From Rachycentron canadum (taxonomy: Eukaryota > Chordata > Actinopteri > Carangiformes > Rachycentridae), in contig CM076649.1 in the NCBI GenBank assembly GCA_038496675.1, positions 15,495,019 through 15,559,018 of the forward strand: a stretch of DNA of 64,000 bases. The letters are read 5' to 3'. The position numbers were made by a program, and so were the translations under genes. This document shows positions 12,801-26,022 of this stretch, in pieces. A model generated the notes under the pieces. It was not told the DNA's origin, ran no database searches, and saw only the letters and a program-made list of their open reading frames with translations. Position 1 is the stretch's first letter. Each line of letters opens with the position of its first letter.

Positions 12801-13654
12801 GTCTTTGTCTACAAACACAGCCTTGAAACATGAAAAAAGGCCAAAGCAATGATGAAGGGACAAATGACCGTGTAAGGCAAAGAATTGAAAAAGCTGAAGA
12901 GAGTGACGGGCAGAAGAAATGAGGACAGATAGAGAAAGGCACATTTAGTCTGTGGCATGTCTCTGGATGAAAGAACCATTTCTCTCCTTTTTTAGGGATT
13001 GTTTTTCATCCCTCCCTCCCTCTGTCTGTTCCTTTCATTACTCACTCTCATGTTTGACCTGGCACTGCTGGGATGGCAGGAATGGCCATCACAACAGGAA
13101 GTGTCTGGGTCCCCTGCCCACATAGAAGCCTAATTCACACAGCAACATATGAAGCCAGTAGTTCCACAATGTATACAGTATATGGTTTTACACCATGCTA
13201 ATAGTGTTCTTCCAGTGAACTTACATAACCCAGAGAATCAACAACATCCAGGTTTATACATGTGGAAGTATATGAATTTGTAAAAGTTCCAGCTGTAATT
13301 CCTCCAGCCAACAATACTGCCTTAATTCTAACTTAAAAGCTGTAAAGGGTATCCTTGCACTCCTGCAGACCCAGTTGTTGCCAAGAAATTTGCTTTATGG
13401 CCATCGCATAACTTGCGACCCCAAAGAAAGAGAATACAAGGCATCCCCTCTGACCTACATTTCTTCCATCAGAAAGTGTTGATGAGAAAATTGATTTTAG
13501 TTTTTTTTGCTGCTGTTGAGAAAATCTTACTTCCTCAATTTGTTGTAATTCCCACTGAACCAGAATGATGTTGGACAGAACAAAACACAGTGAGAGGTCA
13601 CTCAAGTACAAGTCCATTGGACATCAGTCAGGGAAGCCAGGGGCAGGCTTTATA
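9886..13654. other. fgd5-prkcd intergenic spacer, left part
   Basis: AT-rich sequence with scattered short open frames lacking codon bias, domains or splice context. The only element I can name is the CTCF-type motif at 10447. Enhancers may be present but cannot be read from sequence alone. Confidence 0.5.
10447..10461 (+). promoter_or_regulatory. CTCF-type binding motif, forward
   Basis: The 15-mer CCAGCAGAGGGCAGC fits the vertebrate CTCF core CCASYAGRKGGCRSY at all 15 positions. It lies about 580 bp past the fgd5 polyadenylation signal, between fgd5 and prkcd. Occupancy is not shown by sequence. Confidence 0.6.
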
Positions 13655-15237
13655 CAATGGCTTGCAAAAGTATTCATAACCCCTTGAACTTTTCCACATT
13701 TTGTCACATTACAACCGCAAGCAAATATATTTTATTCAAATTTTATGTGAAAGACCAACACAAAGTGGCACACAATTGTGAAGTACAAAGAAAATTATAC
13801 ATGATTTAAAAAATTTTTTTTTACAAATAAAAAACTGAAAAGTTCAGTGTCCAAAAGTATTCAACCCCCCTAGTTCAATACTTCATGGAACAGCCTTTTG
13901 CAATTACAGCTGAAAGTCTTTTGGGGTATGTCTCTACCAGCTTTGCACATCTAGAGACTGAATTTTTGCCCATTCTTTGCAAAAAAAGTTCAGGCTCAGT
14001 CAGATTTGATAGAGCGTTTGTGAATGGCAGTTTTCAGATCGTGCCACAGATTCTCGTTTGGATTTAGGTCTGGACTTTGACTGGGCCAAACACATGGATA
14101 TGTTTTGTTTTAAACCATTCCATTGTAGCCCTGGCTTTATGTTTAGGGTTGTTGTCCTGCTGGAAGGTAAACCTCTGCCCCAGGTTTTCTTCCAAGATTG
14201 CCCTGTATTTCTCTCCATCCATCTTCCCATCAACTCTGACCATCTTCCCTGTCCCTGCTGAAGAGAAGCACCCCCAGAGCATGATGCTGCCACCACCATG
14301 TTTGACAGTGGGGATGGTGTGTTCAGAGTGATGTGCAGTGTTAGTTTTCCACCACACATAGTGTTTTGCATTTAGGCCAAAAAGTTCAATGTTGGTCTCA
14401 TCTGACCAGAGCACCTTCTTCCACATGTTAGCTGTGTCCCCCACATGCCTCCTGGCAAACTGCAAACGTGACTTATCATTTTCCTTTAACAATGGCTTTC
14501 TTCTTGCCACTCTTCCATAAAGGCCAGATTTGTTGCACGACCAATAGTTGTCCTGTGGTCAGATTCCCCCACCTGAGCTGTGGATCTCTGCAGTTCATCC
14601 AGAGTCACCATGGGCCTCTTGGCTGCATCTTTGATCAGTGCTCTCCTTGTTCAGCCAGTAGGTTTAGGTGGACGGCTGTGTCTTGGTAGGTTTGCAGTTA
14701 TGCTATACTATTTCCATTTCCGGATGATGGATCGAACAATGCTCCGTGAGATGTTCAAAGCTTGGGAAATCTTTTTATAGCCTAACCCTGCTTTAAACTT
14801 CTCCACAACTTTATCCCGACCTGTCTGGTGTGTTCCTTGGACTTCATGATGCTGTTTGCTCCCCAATATTCTCATTACAAACATCTGAGGCCATCACAGA
14901 ACAGCTGTGTTTGTACTGAGATTAGATTACACACAGGTTGACTCTATTTAGTCATTAGGTCAACATTTGATCATTCAGCAATCATCAGGCAACTTCTGAA
15001 GGCAATTGGTTGACTCAGAGAAAAGAGGGCTGAATACTTTTGCACACAACACTTTTCAGTTTTTTATTTGTAAAAACATTTTAAATTTGTGTATAATTTT
15101 CTTTGTACTTCACAATTGTGTGCCACTTTGTGTTGGTCTTTCACATAAAATTCCAATAAAATATATTTATGTTTGTGGTTGCAATGTGACAAAATGTGGA
15201 AAAGTTCAAGGGGTATGAATACTTTTGCAAGCCACTG
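13655..15237 (-). mobile_element. Tc1-like DNA transposon, full length, inactive
   Basis: A 1583-bp element flanked by TA on both sides (13653-13654 and 15238-15239), as expected for Tc1/mariner insertion. Terminal inverted repeats of about 210 bp (13655-13865 and 15028-15237) begin CARTGGCTTGCAAAAGTATT. An inner copy of the AAAAGTATTCA motif sits at the internal end of each repeat, the IR/DR arrangement of fish Tc1 elements. The two repeats are still very alike, so the insertion is not ancient. It lies between fgd5 and prkcd. Confidence 0.93.
13875..14847 (-). pseudogene. Tc1-like transposase, frameshifted
   Basis: On the minus strand the reading starts with an ATG at 14847 (MKSKEHTRQVG) and ends TYPKRLSAVIAKG with a stop at 13877-13875. 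The best frame covers 14510-14064: the N-terminal side of the DDE catalytic domain with WSDETN (first Asp) and FQQDNNPKHKA (second Asp). The next block, SPDLNPNENLW with the catalytic Glu, is in a different frame, and stops interrupt the N-terminal HTH region. A DD34E enzyme of about 340 residues would be expected; this copy cannot make it. Confidence 0.9.
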
Positions 15238-16690
15238 TATTATTGAACAGAAGAGGGACAGGCAAAAATGGCTGATCAAAAGTCTGCTGTGATATTACTG
15301 GGTAGAAGTTTTATTTACAACCATTGCTGCTTTATGAGATAATCGATGAAGAAAGATTGTCCTCCAGGAAGTAGAAGAAATGGGAAAAGTCATAGGACCT
15401 TTATTGGAGTATAGTTTTTTTTATGGTTGTTCCCTAGTGTTAAAGAAGACTGCAGTGACTGCACTGGACACCTAGCTAACAGATTTTCTTTGTCCCAATC
15501 CCAAATTATAGTTTACAGAGATCTAGAAATTACTAAAAAGAATTATACGGGTTTGTCCACAAATCTGTGTCCTGGTGCCAATGTTCTCTGTGTGGTGAAG
15601 AGGCTGTTTTTTTCCATCCAAATCTATTGTCCTGTGCTCCCAATGTTTGTGGGGGCGATGAGTAACTTCAGGTTTACTCACTAATCTCTGTAAGTATTCA
15701 ACCCGGGTCTATACGTCATTGTATCTTTTTTAGAGCTAAAAATACCCCTTTAGGAGTTGAGACAGTCTAAATTTACCAGTCCATTTTCTCTTATAGTCAT
15801 ATGGTATTGGTGGGTGGGGGCTGATGACTCAGCACCACGTGGATCTCTGTGCTTTGTGTAGGAGAGGAGGAGTAGGAGTTTGGACATGCTGTGGGCAGGG
15901 CCAGTATGGAAATTCATGGCTCTTTGGATCAGCCCACAAACTGTATTGTGTTGAAACCTGTGTGTGTGTAACAGAGACACATGGTAAGAGAGATAGACCA
16001 GACCAGTTGTGTATCTGAGCATACACATTGCTTTGATTTCCTGGTTTGTTGGTGATCCTGCCAAATGCACATTTTTCACAGTAGGGAAAGAAATGTTGGG
16101 TTTCATTAACACTCACTGTGACTGCAAAATTTGGCCTCCTCGTTTTGCCTTTTCAACACTGATAGTGCATGTTGTGTGATACACATTCAATATCAGGCTC
16201 AGGGCAAGGTGTTATCAAACAAACTGAATCCTGAAAAGACACAGCATCAGTTGTGTTAAGGTTGCTGAGAGAAGTCAATGTGTTAGACTCAGGTTTGCCT
16301 GTTGTCAGTCCAGTTCCGCAAGTGCTTAAGACGTACATAGCATTTAACAATAACCCTTGACTCCATTCCATAACTGCATGTGGTTTGTTTACTGCACATA
16401 CTGCACAACTATGTGGTCTCACTTCAGTTCTCACTTCACTTCTTGTTTGTTTGTGTTTTTATCTTTGTAGGAACTTTAACCTGAACACACAATGACACGC
16501 AAGGGGGACGGTTGTTACTGTTGGGACTAAAATTAAGATCCCTACTGGTTTCTGAGGGATATGGCTTGATATGGGCGTGGGGTTAAAATTAGGTTTGTGA
16601 TGGGCTGAGGCATTCAGTTGTGTTTAATGTTTGCATTGTGTCATAGTGTTTTTCACGGGTTTAGTGAAAAGTGTGTGCGCGTGTTGGGGA
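15238..16690. other. fgd5-prkcd intergenic spacer, right part
   Basis: No supported gene. Short open frames on both strands between 15427 and 16434 lack domains and splice context. The last 100 bp become richer in CpG toward the prkcd promoter. Confidence 0.45.
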
Positions 16691-16926
16691 ATTCACCTGG
16701 CTGACGTCACACATTCATTGCTCTGCTCCGCGCGCCACAGAGCCGGGCAGCCAGAGATACAGAGGAGAGCAGCCTCCAGTGAGCAGCCACCGCCTTCGAC
16801 ACTTCCTTAAACACCCTTTAAGATTTCTGAATTTTTGGAGTTGAACTTCCAGGAAAACCGTGGTCCAAACGCCAAACTCGACTCGACCTCGCGACAAACA
16901 AGACAGTTTGAAGCACGGCGGAAGAG
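16680..16926 (+). promoter_or_regulatory. prkcd: prkcd promoter with CRE and noncoding exon 1
   Basis: A palindromic cAMP response element, TGACGTCA, lies at 16702-16709 in a CpG-rich stretch without a TATA box. Downstream comes a leader-like sequence free of ATG that ends in AGAG followed by GTTAGT, a credible donor at 16927. The next exon (from 26001) has an acceptor and carries the start codon at 26023. The transcription start, probably about 16730-16745, is inferred. Confidence 0.6.
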
Positions 16927-18950
16927 GTTAGTGACGGTTTCGTGGGGAAGTTGTTCGAGGTTGGAAAAACTTTAGCTCGGAGTGTGATAGTTGGGACTAT
17001 CAGCACTGGCTTGCTGGTTTGCAGGGCGCCGGGTGTCAAGAGTCGGCTGTCTTTGCTGTGACCTCTCGGCTTTGGCTCGTGTTTCTTCTCTCGGTTGAAG
17101 CACAGCTCTTCTGACATCAGTAGCAGGACTAAAGGGGCCGTCTGGCTTTGGGAGAGAGGAGAAGAGTTGCTGTCGCTGAATGACTCCCTCTGTTACAGCT
17201 GTGGTTACGTAAATTAAGTTAAGCCATGTTTTATAGCTTGGCAGGTGCAATCCAGGTGAAAAACTTTCCACGTCTTCACCGATACTGGGGAAACAGCCCC
17301 CAATGCCCCGGGAACACTTAAATACTTCTGCTGAAGGATTGTATCCTATGGCAACAGAGAAGCCTGTCCTGCCGTTTAGCTAACTAGCTAACTTTATAAT
17401 AGAGCAAGGTTAGTGTCTGTTTTATTGATGTTGATGACCACCAATTTGACCCTGAGCCAGCAAGCCGTTATTCAAGCACTGTAAACCACTGAACAGGGTA
17501 CAAACTATACCTTAAAACACCTTAATTACCTCCATTTTTACATGTCAGCCGTCTGTATTAAGGCTTAAAGTTGTTATATCATATAAAGTGACTTACTTCA
17601 GTCCACTTTCAATAGTCGATCGGTTCTTTTAATGATATTGCAGCTAAATAGATGATTAAATGTGCCCTGTAATTTTTTCAAAATAAGTTTTAGATTGTTG
17701 AGCTCCACAGATTACATACAATCAGTCCTTACAGTGAATATTATGTCTAGTTTAAATCACAGTGATTTATTGTTGATCATCACAATATGTGGATATTTGC
17801 CCTAGTTTCTATATGTGGCCTACATAGCTGGATAAGAGGAGTTTTAATGGACTGTACTTCCTTTAAATGTAAGATCCATCCATGCCTTCTGGTCTGGTCT
17901 GGTTTGCCAGAAAGCTGTCACTGTCATGGTCATTACCATTCAATGACAATATAACATCACTTGGCTCACTGTGGTTTAACCTGTTTTAGAGCAAGTTTGT
18001 ATTACTCACAGAAACTGAAATCCCTGAGTCTGAAATGTCAAAGGTCCTCCCCTTATTGCACTCAAGTTTAGCAACTGAAATTGCATTCAGTCTTCATCCC
18101 CGTAATATGTTACTTCTTTTTGTTGCCACAAGAACATGTTTCTCATTGTGTCTTAAGCATGGCCTGTTTCTCAATCATTGAGTTCTCTCTGAAAAGTTGA
18201 TGAAGGTTGGTAAGGGAGTTGACAACAGTGTTTGGTTAAAGGGACGTGCCTGTGTGAAGATTACCCTGAATTCTTGTGGCTGTAAACAATTTAGCCTTCT
18301 GAGTACACAGTTGCTAACATGACTTGTCAGATCCCCAGTTATCAAAACACATTATTCCATTTCAAAATATAATTTCCATTTCTTGTGAAAGACTTGTGTC
18401 ACACACACTGTAACACGATTCTGCATTTGTAGCAAGACTCTGTATCCTGTTGTTAACTTCTAGAGGCAGTGCAGCTTTGTGAGCGCAGGTAACACTATCT
18501 GACTGCAGTTATTGGTGTGTCAATATTGGCTTGTGGCATCATGAGCTGCTTGGAGGACACGGTTGGAACATCTGCTCAGTAAGGAGTTGCCCTTGCAGCG
18601 CTGATCCCCGATAGCAGTAGTAGTTTTTGTATGTATGAATTATTAATTTTGATATAGATTCAGGTAAGCTTCAATAGTTACAGCAAATGAAAAGTCAAAA
18701 TCCAGCAACTAGTCTCTCAGTCTGAAACACATAACATCAGAACAGTAAAGTACTCAAAGCTGACATGAGTAATTAGTCGTTTTTTTTTTTTTTTGCCCTT
18801 GGTCTCTTGTCACAAGCTGTGTCTCTCTGTGATCCACATTGTGATATCCTGCTTAGCTCTCTTGGCTCGGGTGCTATTTTATCTGACCAAGACATTGTGA
18901 ACTGTGAGCATTGCAGAAATAGACACTGCTTGTAATGCAGTGGAGAGAAG

Positions 18951-18973
18951 ACACACACACACACACACACACA
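18951..18973. repeat. CA microsatellite
   Basis: About 11 AC units in prkcd intron 1. Confidence 0.9.
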
Positions 18974-19515
18974 GCAGCAGGATTCATTTCATGCTGGTGT
19001 GAAAATCAGAAAAGGCTATCAATCACAACAATCACAATAGTAGACAGTTTGTGTATTGTGTTTAATGTCAGTGCTCACATCCAATAGTCACTTAATAAAA
19101 GCTTGTATTAAATTGGTGTTGGGTCAGTATCACTGAATGTATCACAGCATCCTCTCACCTGACTGACCTTGAACCAGCAACCTCAGCTCTGGTCTCATTG
19201 TTCTTCAAGTGTCTGTGTCAATTTTCTTTTCTTTGACCTGATAACTATGTGTGTGTGTGATTGTGTGTGTATTTTCATGCTTTTTGTCTGAAAGTGTTGC
19301 AGTCTAATCAGAGTGCATCTGTAGCAGGCTGTCCATTGGCATAACCTGTATGTGCGCGCAGATGTGTGCGTGCAAGCGTATGTGTTTGGGAAAGGGATAT
19401 TTGACATTAACATGAGTTACTGAGTTAGTGAAAGAAAGGAAGGCTTTGATTCTTCCAAGCCAGTCTCCACTAAAACTCATTAAAGGCTGCTTTGTTCAAG
19501 GTTATTATAGCGTGC

Positions 19516-19519
<4 letters not shown>

Positions 19520-19566
<47 letters not shown>
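19520..19566. repeat. GT microsatellite
   Basis: About 23 TG units in prkcd intron 1, preceded by degenerate GT-rich sequence from about 19245. Confidence 0.95.
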
Positions 19567-19567
<1 letters not shown>

Positions 19568-22500
19568 ACCTATGTGCTTTTGAGAAAAGGTTAATGTGGT
19601 AATAAAACATGCCATAATGCCTCAGTAAGAGTAGTAAGACTTGTGGCTTAAGGAAAGTTTTGTGAGACTTATACTGTTTTGCATGAATTTGTCTGTCAAA
19701 ACTGGGAGCAGAAAAAAAATCAACTGAATGATTGGTCTCAAAGTTGCCCCATCTCATTCTATTACCTCCACCAATGAGGTTATGTTTTTGTCCTCTGTGT
19801 CCTGCTATATTTCTATAGGTATCTAGTTTTCAACAAATATAAAATATATTTGCAAGTTTTCAAATAAAAAGGTATTCAATTCATTTTTGACCATTTCTCT
19901 GTAACTGGTTGCCAAATTCTTGTATTGGTAATTTGACATAAATTGGTTCCTAAAGGCAATGTACATTTGTAAAACAATTTGCAAATGTACACATCTGTTC
20001 CACTCCAGCAAAGTCTAATGGCTAAAACAACACCATCATTTGAAATGATTTTTTGTTTGGATGCAGATAGAAGATGAAGACAGAAATTGTTTAGTTGTTG
20101 AAACAGTATATTTAGATGATTGTACAGAAACGACAGAGGTACAGTGTGTACCCTAAGAGTTATTTCTGAAAGTAAAGGCAAGAAAACAATATCCCAGCAG
20201 CAGATGCTCACTGTACAATCAACAGTGATAGTACAGTTAGGAACAGAACAGCTGTTTTACACTGTTTAATTTCCAATGTGGAGGGATTGTTTTTTATTTG
20301 AGCTCTCACAAAGAACAGTTTCATGATGGATGTTTACATACTCAACTGTAGACTAGGTTGTTCGCTTTGCGTGGCATGCTCGACTCTGACTATGCTTGTT
20401 CAGGTTCATTATAATCGTGTGAAGCATATTTGTTCAGCTCCGATTTGCTAGGCTACCAACTGGCTCAGGTCCATCCAGCCATGCTGTTCTGAGTCTGCTG
20501 TGGACCTTTGCGTTTTTCACTCAGCCCCCCACCTCACCTTTTTTTTTCATCTGTCATTGTGTGTGTTGTCACTTAGTAAGTAAGTAAGTAACTGTAAGAG
20601 GAACACCACAAAATCTGAGGACAGATTAAAATCTGTTTTACTCTATATCTAAAATGTTTTGATTGCATGGGGTTAAAGCAAAGGCTACATTTTCTTTATT
20701 TTCTTCCTTCACGTTCCTCCATATATCCTGATTTTGCTCACCAGCTATATGATGCTATTCACTTGAGGAATGTGTAAAAGTAATTTCTATTTTTACTTGA
20801 CGGCACTTTCAGGGCAGCATCAAGTCAAGGAACAACCTCCAAACCTGATGTACTCTTACAGTGGTTTGTTTGATATGTACTGGCAGTTCTATTTTAGTGA
20901 CACTGGGTACAATTGCAATTGCTAAGACATGTATTTGATTAAGTTTTGTGCATCTGAAGATTTCAGAACAGGTTGATCTGAAATTGAGCAACTTCAATAT
21001 AGCTTTTCAGTATTAGTAATGTGAAATTTCAATCTGAATCTTAGAACCCTAAAATAAATATATACTTGAAGACTTGAAACTAGAAATTGAGTCAGAAAGC
21101 TATTTTCCAAGTCAAATATTTTAGTGTAGAAAATTAATCAGTATTTACATTTAATCAATAATTATTCAGTAGTCATTGAATGTTTGTATTCATTTTCTGA
21201 TATAATTCAAATTGTAATGGCAATGATTTGCTTCCATACTCAATTTAACCCTTTCATAGAAGAAAACAGGTCTTTTTTACATCAGAAATTTTGACTTGTC
21301 TAAGGAGCAAAGCAGAGGTGTTACTAATAACAACAGCTCTGGTCATCTGTCTCAGTAAACTGTGACAGTGTACCAGCATGCACAATCACCAGACCTGGAA
21401 CTGAAGTAGCTAAATGTAATTCAGCCACGGCTTTTATTTTTATTTTCTTTTTTTAAACATCTGTGCTTTTCCATCTGTGACATGTTTGAATGTGTTTCAT
21501 GGAAGAAAAAGGCCTATTGGTGTTGATTCAGCAGAATTTAAACCTAGCTATTAAAATCTAACTTTGAACAGACCTTTTTCAATGAAACACATTTTCAGTG
21601 GGTTTGAAATCAGGTAACTGACTTCTCTGTCCCTACAAGAACTTTCCACTGTTGGGTCATAAAATTTCATTGCCTTGTTTACATGTTGTTTTTAGACCTG
21701 GGTTGGGCTGTGTTGTTCTAAAATTGTGAGACTGTGTAGAAGAAAGGCTTCAAGTCTTGCATTGTAAAGTGAATATGGGTGTAAATGCTCACAATGCATG
21801 TTCCTTTGACGTAAAAAATCGTCCTGTGTTGCAATGGGGTGGCTGAGTTTGAGTAAGGGTTAACTGTTCATCAGCGCTGTGTCATCAAACAAATACAAAT
21901 AATTATCTCTTTGCAGATGTCTAAGATTCTTGTTTATTATGTGAAGCAAACTCTGTTGTTGTGATTCTCTGCATAAATGTTCCTGTCTTTGTTAAGACCT
22001 GCTTATGAGAAGCTGACACGCGATAGCTTCCTAAAGTGCTAAACCTGCCTGATCACTTCTTCTCCAAAATGACATCTGCTCTAATTCAGTGCATACCAAA
22101 CCTCTGACATGACTTGAATGATAGTCTGTCACCTGTAGAAACTCATGCATCTCTATCTCCGCTACTGTGCTTGACACATGTAGTATAATGAAAGACTTGT
22201 TTTTGTGTCATTACGACAAAAGGTTTTCTCCACATATTTTACTAGCTAAAGTAGCTAAACTGGATTTTCTGCCGACCTGTTTATGACATGATCAGATGTC
22301 ACAGGTATTAAGTTTCTTACTTATTTTCATTCAACACTGAAATTAGTTACACACAGGGTATATAGTTATGGGAATTAGAGCACTTCTTAAACTTCTGATA
22401 TGATGGACAACAGGAATTTTCATGCCAAGTCAGGAGGCATTTAATGGCATTTCCTAGTCACTTTTGTTGTTGTTGTCATATTTCTGCATAGTTGTCATGT

Positions 22501-22983
22501 TCCAGTTAGTGTATAATTTATCAATTCTTTTTGTGTTGTGCAAAGGTAACACTTACACCACAGGCAGGGAGTCAAGCTTTACATGCACTGGCTCTTTGTA
22601 GATCTTTCAGTCAAGGACAAAAGCTAAAGCCAAACCCAAGAGTAACTAAATAGCTCCTTGAGGCTACATACATACATGCATGAACAGAATTCATCTCACT
22701 GGACGCTGACTTCTGGAACCAGTCAATCTGGTTCTGGTTCTGTCATTGAGTCTGATCTCTCCTCATGTGTCCACTGGCCTGCCTTGTTGGTTATCTTTTT
22801 TTTTCTTTCCTTCTCTGTTGCTCTTTCCTCTACCCACCCCTTCCTCAATAGCATGTGCTCATTTTTTCCACTCTCTCTGGGGAAACAAGGCTCTCTTTTC
22901 TATGTAGCAGCATATGTGTACATAAGAGAGTGTGTGTATAAAGGAGAGGGAAAACTAGAAACAGGCTGTAAAAAAAATAATAT

Positions 22984-22986
<3 letters not shown>

Positions 22987-23021
<35 letters not shown>
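22987..23021. repeat. TA microsatellite
   Basis: About 17 AT units in prkcd intron 1; able to extrude as a cruciform. Confidence 0.95.
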
Positions 23022-23026
<5 letters not shown>

Positions 23027-26022
23027 AAACTCTATGAGATTGATTAATATTGATTTTGTATCTGGCTGTGTATGTGCATGTGTGAGCACTATTAACTAAG
23101 AGCTTTTTCAACCCTCCTGACCTGACTCAGAAACAGAGGCTTTTTTAGATCCTTATTAGATACTGGACAGGCCTGCAGGGCAACACAAAGTAACAACAGA
23201 GATGTGTTATTCTCAGCCCAGTGGAGACACTGTTGAGGACAGCTGGAAATGCTTATTCAAAATATACCTAGCATGCAAAGGTATAAGAGAAGTATAGATG
23301 AAGCTAACCTGTATTTTCAATTAATGTAGCTACACACAACACATTTACATGCCTAGATATGTTTTGTAAATGTTTCCAGACATACTGTTTTCATGTGAAA
23401 ACAGCAGCTAAACTTTAGCCTAATGATAACTTGGTCCTCTTTGGTGCTAGTCCTTATTTACTAACCTATGACTGAAGACAGCTGGAATGATCCTTTTACT
23501 CCTTAAGGTTTTCCTGCATCGTCCATCTTAAAGCTCGGCAGGCGTTTGCGATTGCAGGATAATACAGTGTTCATTGGATTGGAGCAAGTAGGTTTATTTT
23601 ATGTTCAAAGTGGCTTCACTAACTTAAAATGTTATAAGACAGAAGTTTCTTAGCTGCAATCAGCAGTTACTGAATTACTCTAAGTAAAAAAAAAATGCTC
23701 ACATGCTATTTTGGTAGCTAGTTGTCTTTAAATTAAACTGAACTATTTACATTTTCTTAGCTGTGTGCTGTCTACTGGGTAACTTCTGACTTTTGAAGCA
23801 GTTAGGGGATAAAGATTCTTTCCATTCAGTACCCAGATGTTTCTTGTTTATCTGGGATATCAAACCAGCAACCTCCAGATCGTGAGCCCACCTCTGTATG
23901 GCTCTGCTGCCTCCTCCACTGCAGATCAGTCAGTGAGTCTGTTAAACAGAAATTCACACCTGAGGCCTGCTCAATACAGGCACAGTAATGGGTTGTACTG
24001 CTAAGCAGCTTGCAAGGGGGATTCAAGAAAACAGTTCATCGGGTGATCCACTACAGTACAAAAATTAGTTTAAAAATGCCAAATACCTCCCTTCTAAAAT
24101 TGGAGTGGTGTCCAGCAGACAAACTAAAAGGTGATCTGGATCTAAACAGAGCTCAAAATGACATCTAGTCTGCCTTTATAGGCTGAGCAAAATACATGTG
24201 CATATATCAGATACTGGTTCAGTAACTTAGGCTCTCATAATGCTTGACATTCAGCACCGTGGAAAGCAAGATCAAAAACACAAACAAATATTGTCTCCTA
24301 ATGAATAATTAATTATTTTAGCAGAATGAGAAGCTACAGTACATTCCTGTCAAGGGGTTTTGTGTACGCATTCATCCTCAAGCTTAGGAGAACATGTCTC
24401 TGTGTATTTTGCTTGTAGAGATTACTGCCCAGAAATGTAATTTCATAGAGCGGCTAAACATCATTGTGAGTTTAAAATAAGATGCTGTTTGCCTAAAACC
24501 ACAGACGTGCCATATCTCTGAAATGACTATTAAACCAAGATTATGTTAATGGAGCAAGAAACTAAAGCTTCAAGAGATCAAGTTAAGGAACTTAAAAGCT
24601 CAAAAAATGTGCTGTGTTGAAATTCTTGGAGGAATTCTGTGGGATTTTACTGCTGCTTTGGGAATTAGGTTGTAGGCTAATATGCCCTCTGGATCCCACC
24701 AGTCTATGACGCAACACTTGTGTGACTCTGGTCTGAAGTGCTCTTGATAACTTCAAAGGCTCAGAAAGTGTTTGTTAGTACAGTTCCTTTATACAACATG
24801 AGGCTTGACTGACTGCCCTGCAAGTTTAGAAGATTTCACCCTTTGTAATCTCTGTTATTACAAGTCCCCCTGAAGGGAGGTGTCACTAATTTTAGCTGCT
24901 GTTTCCACTACGGGGCTGTTTACCATTCAAGAACACTGATTTACTGAACACTGTTTTTCCTTCCGTTATTGTGGTGGTGTAATCGCCTAATGATAATTGC
25001 TGTCATTCACTGAATCTTTCTCTCAGTCTTACATGATACTTTGGGGCTTATACTTTGTATATTTTCTGCATTAGATTTGCTACATTTCAAAAGTTCACAG
25101 AATACTTGTGGTGGTTTTCAGTATGTATATATGATATGTATTTACTTACTAAGAAACACTCTAAGAGGAAGTATATGGAACAAATCTCTCAATGGAGCAA
25201 TTCAGTCTGAATGATGCAAGGAGGTGGACACTTCTGCAAGCTGTAGTTTCATGTTTTTTCATTTGTAAAGAAGTGTAGATTTTCATTTTCACTTTAATGG
25301 GACAATATAATTTTTAAGGAATGTAAAAAAAATTGCTAATTAATTTCCAAGAAATAAAAAGAGGGTCTGTAACTTAAAATAGGAGAAAAAAGGTTTATGA
25401 GGGGCATTGTCCTGAAATAAGAGGATAACTGAATGATGACTGGCATCCAATCAGTCTGTTAGGACAGGCCCCAGAGTTTCACCCTATACTACCAACAGAA
25501 AAGGAAATACTACAGTACTCAAATTTAACCAGAAAAAGTAATTCTCCAGGAGTCCTCTCCAATTAAAAGTAGTCCACATTTATCCACTCAATTGCCACTG
25601 ATGATGTAAGTGTTGACAATTGTTGTGATAAAGTGCTGCAGAGGTTCTTTAAAGACACTGGCAAAAATAGCTACAGCCAACTAAAGTTGCATAGAAACTC
25701 ACATCTGCAACACTGCTTTTCAGTTAACATTCCTTTGTCTTATCCCAGACACTGGGGCTTTCTCTCAGTTTTAGAAATTAGATCTTTTTGACTTTCTGTC
25801 ACTCTCTCTGTCTCATTCCCTTATGCTTTTATCAGGTAGTTTCCAAAGTTATGTCTCGGGTTGGAAACTTCTGCTTCTTCAGAGAATGCTGACTTTCTTC
25901 CTTCTTCTTTTAAGTAGACACTATGAACAATCCAAACACAAGATGAGTGTGTATGTATGTATATAGATAATCTAAGTGTCAGTCTTTGTCTCTGCTCTAG
26001 GAGGCTGAGGTGAGCCGTCATC

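Larger units (their letters stand above)
16927..26000 (+). other. prkcd: prkcd intron 1
   Basis: About 9.1 kb between the inferred leader exon and the first coding exon. It contains a CA run (18951-18973), a GT run (19520-19566) and a TA run (22987-23021). The open frames here are repeat-driven or short; no extra exon or RNA gene could be supported. Confidence 0.5.

Noticed and set aside
19470..19757. Open frame rich in His-Thr on the minus strand
   Set aside because: The frame is produced by the GT microsatellite and has no other coding sign.
22658..23047. A 129-codon plus-strand frame in prkcd intron 1
   Set aside because: It ends in the TA microsatellite, has no recognisable domain and lacks splice context.
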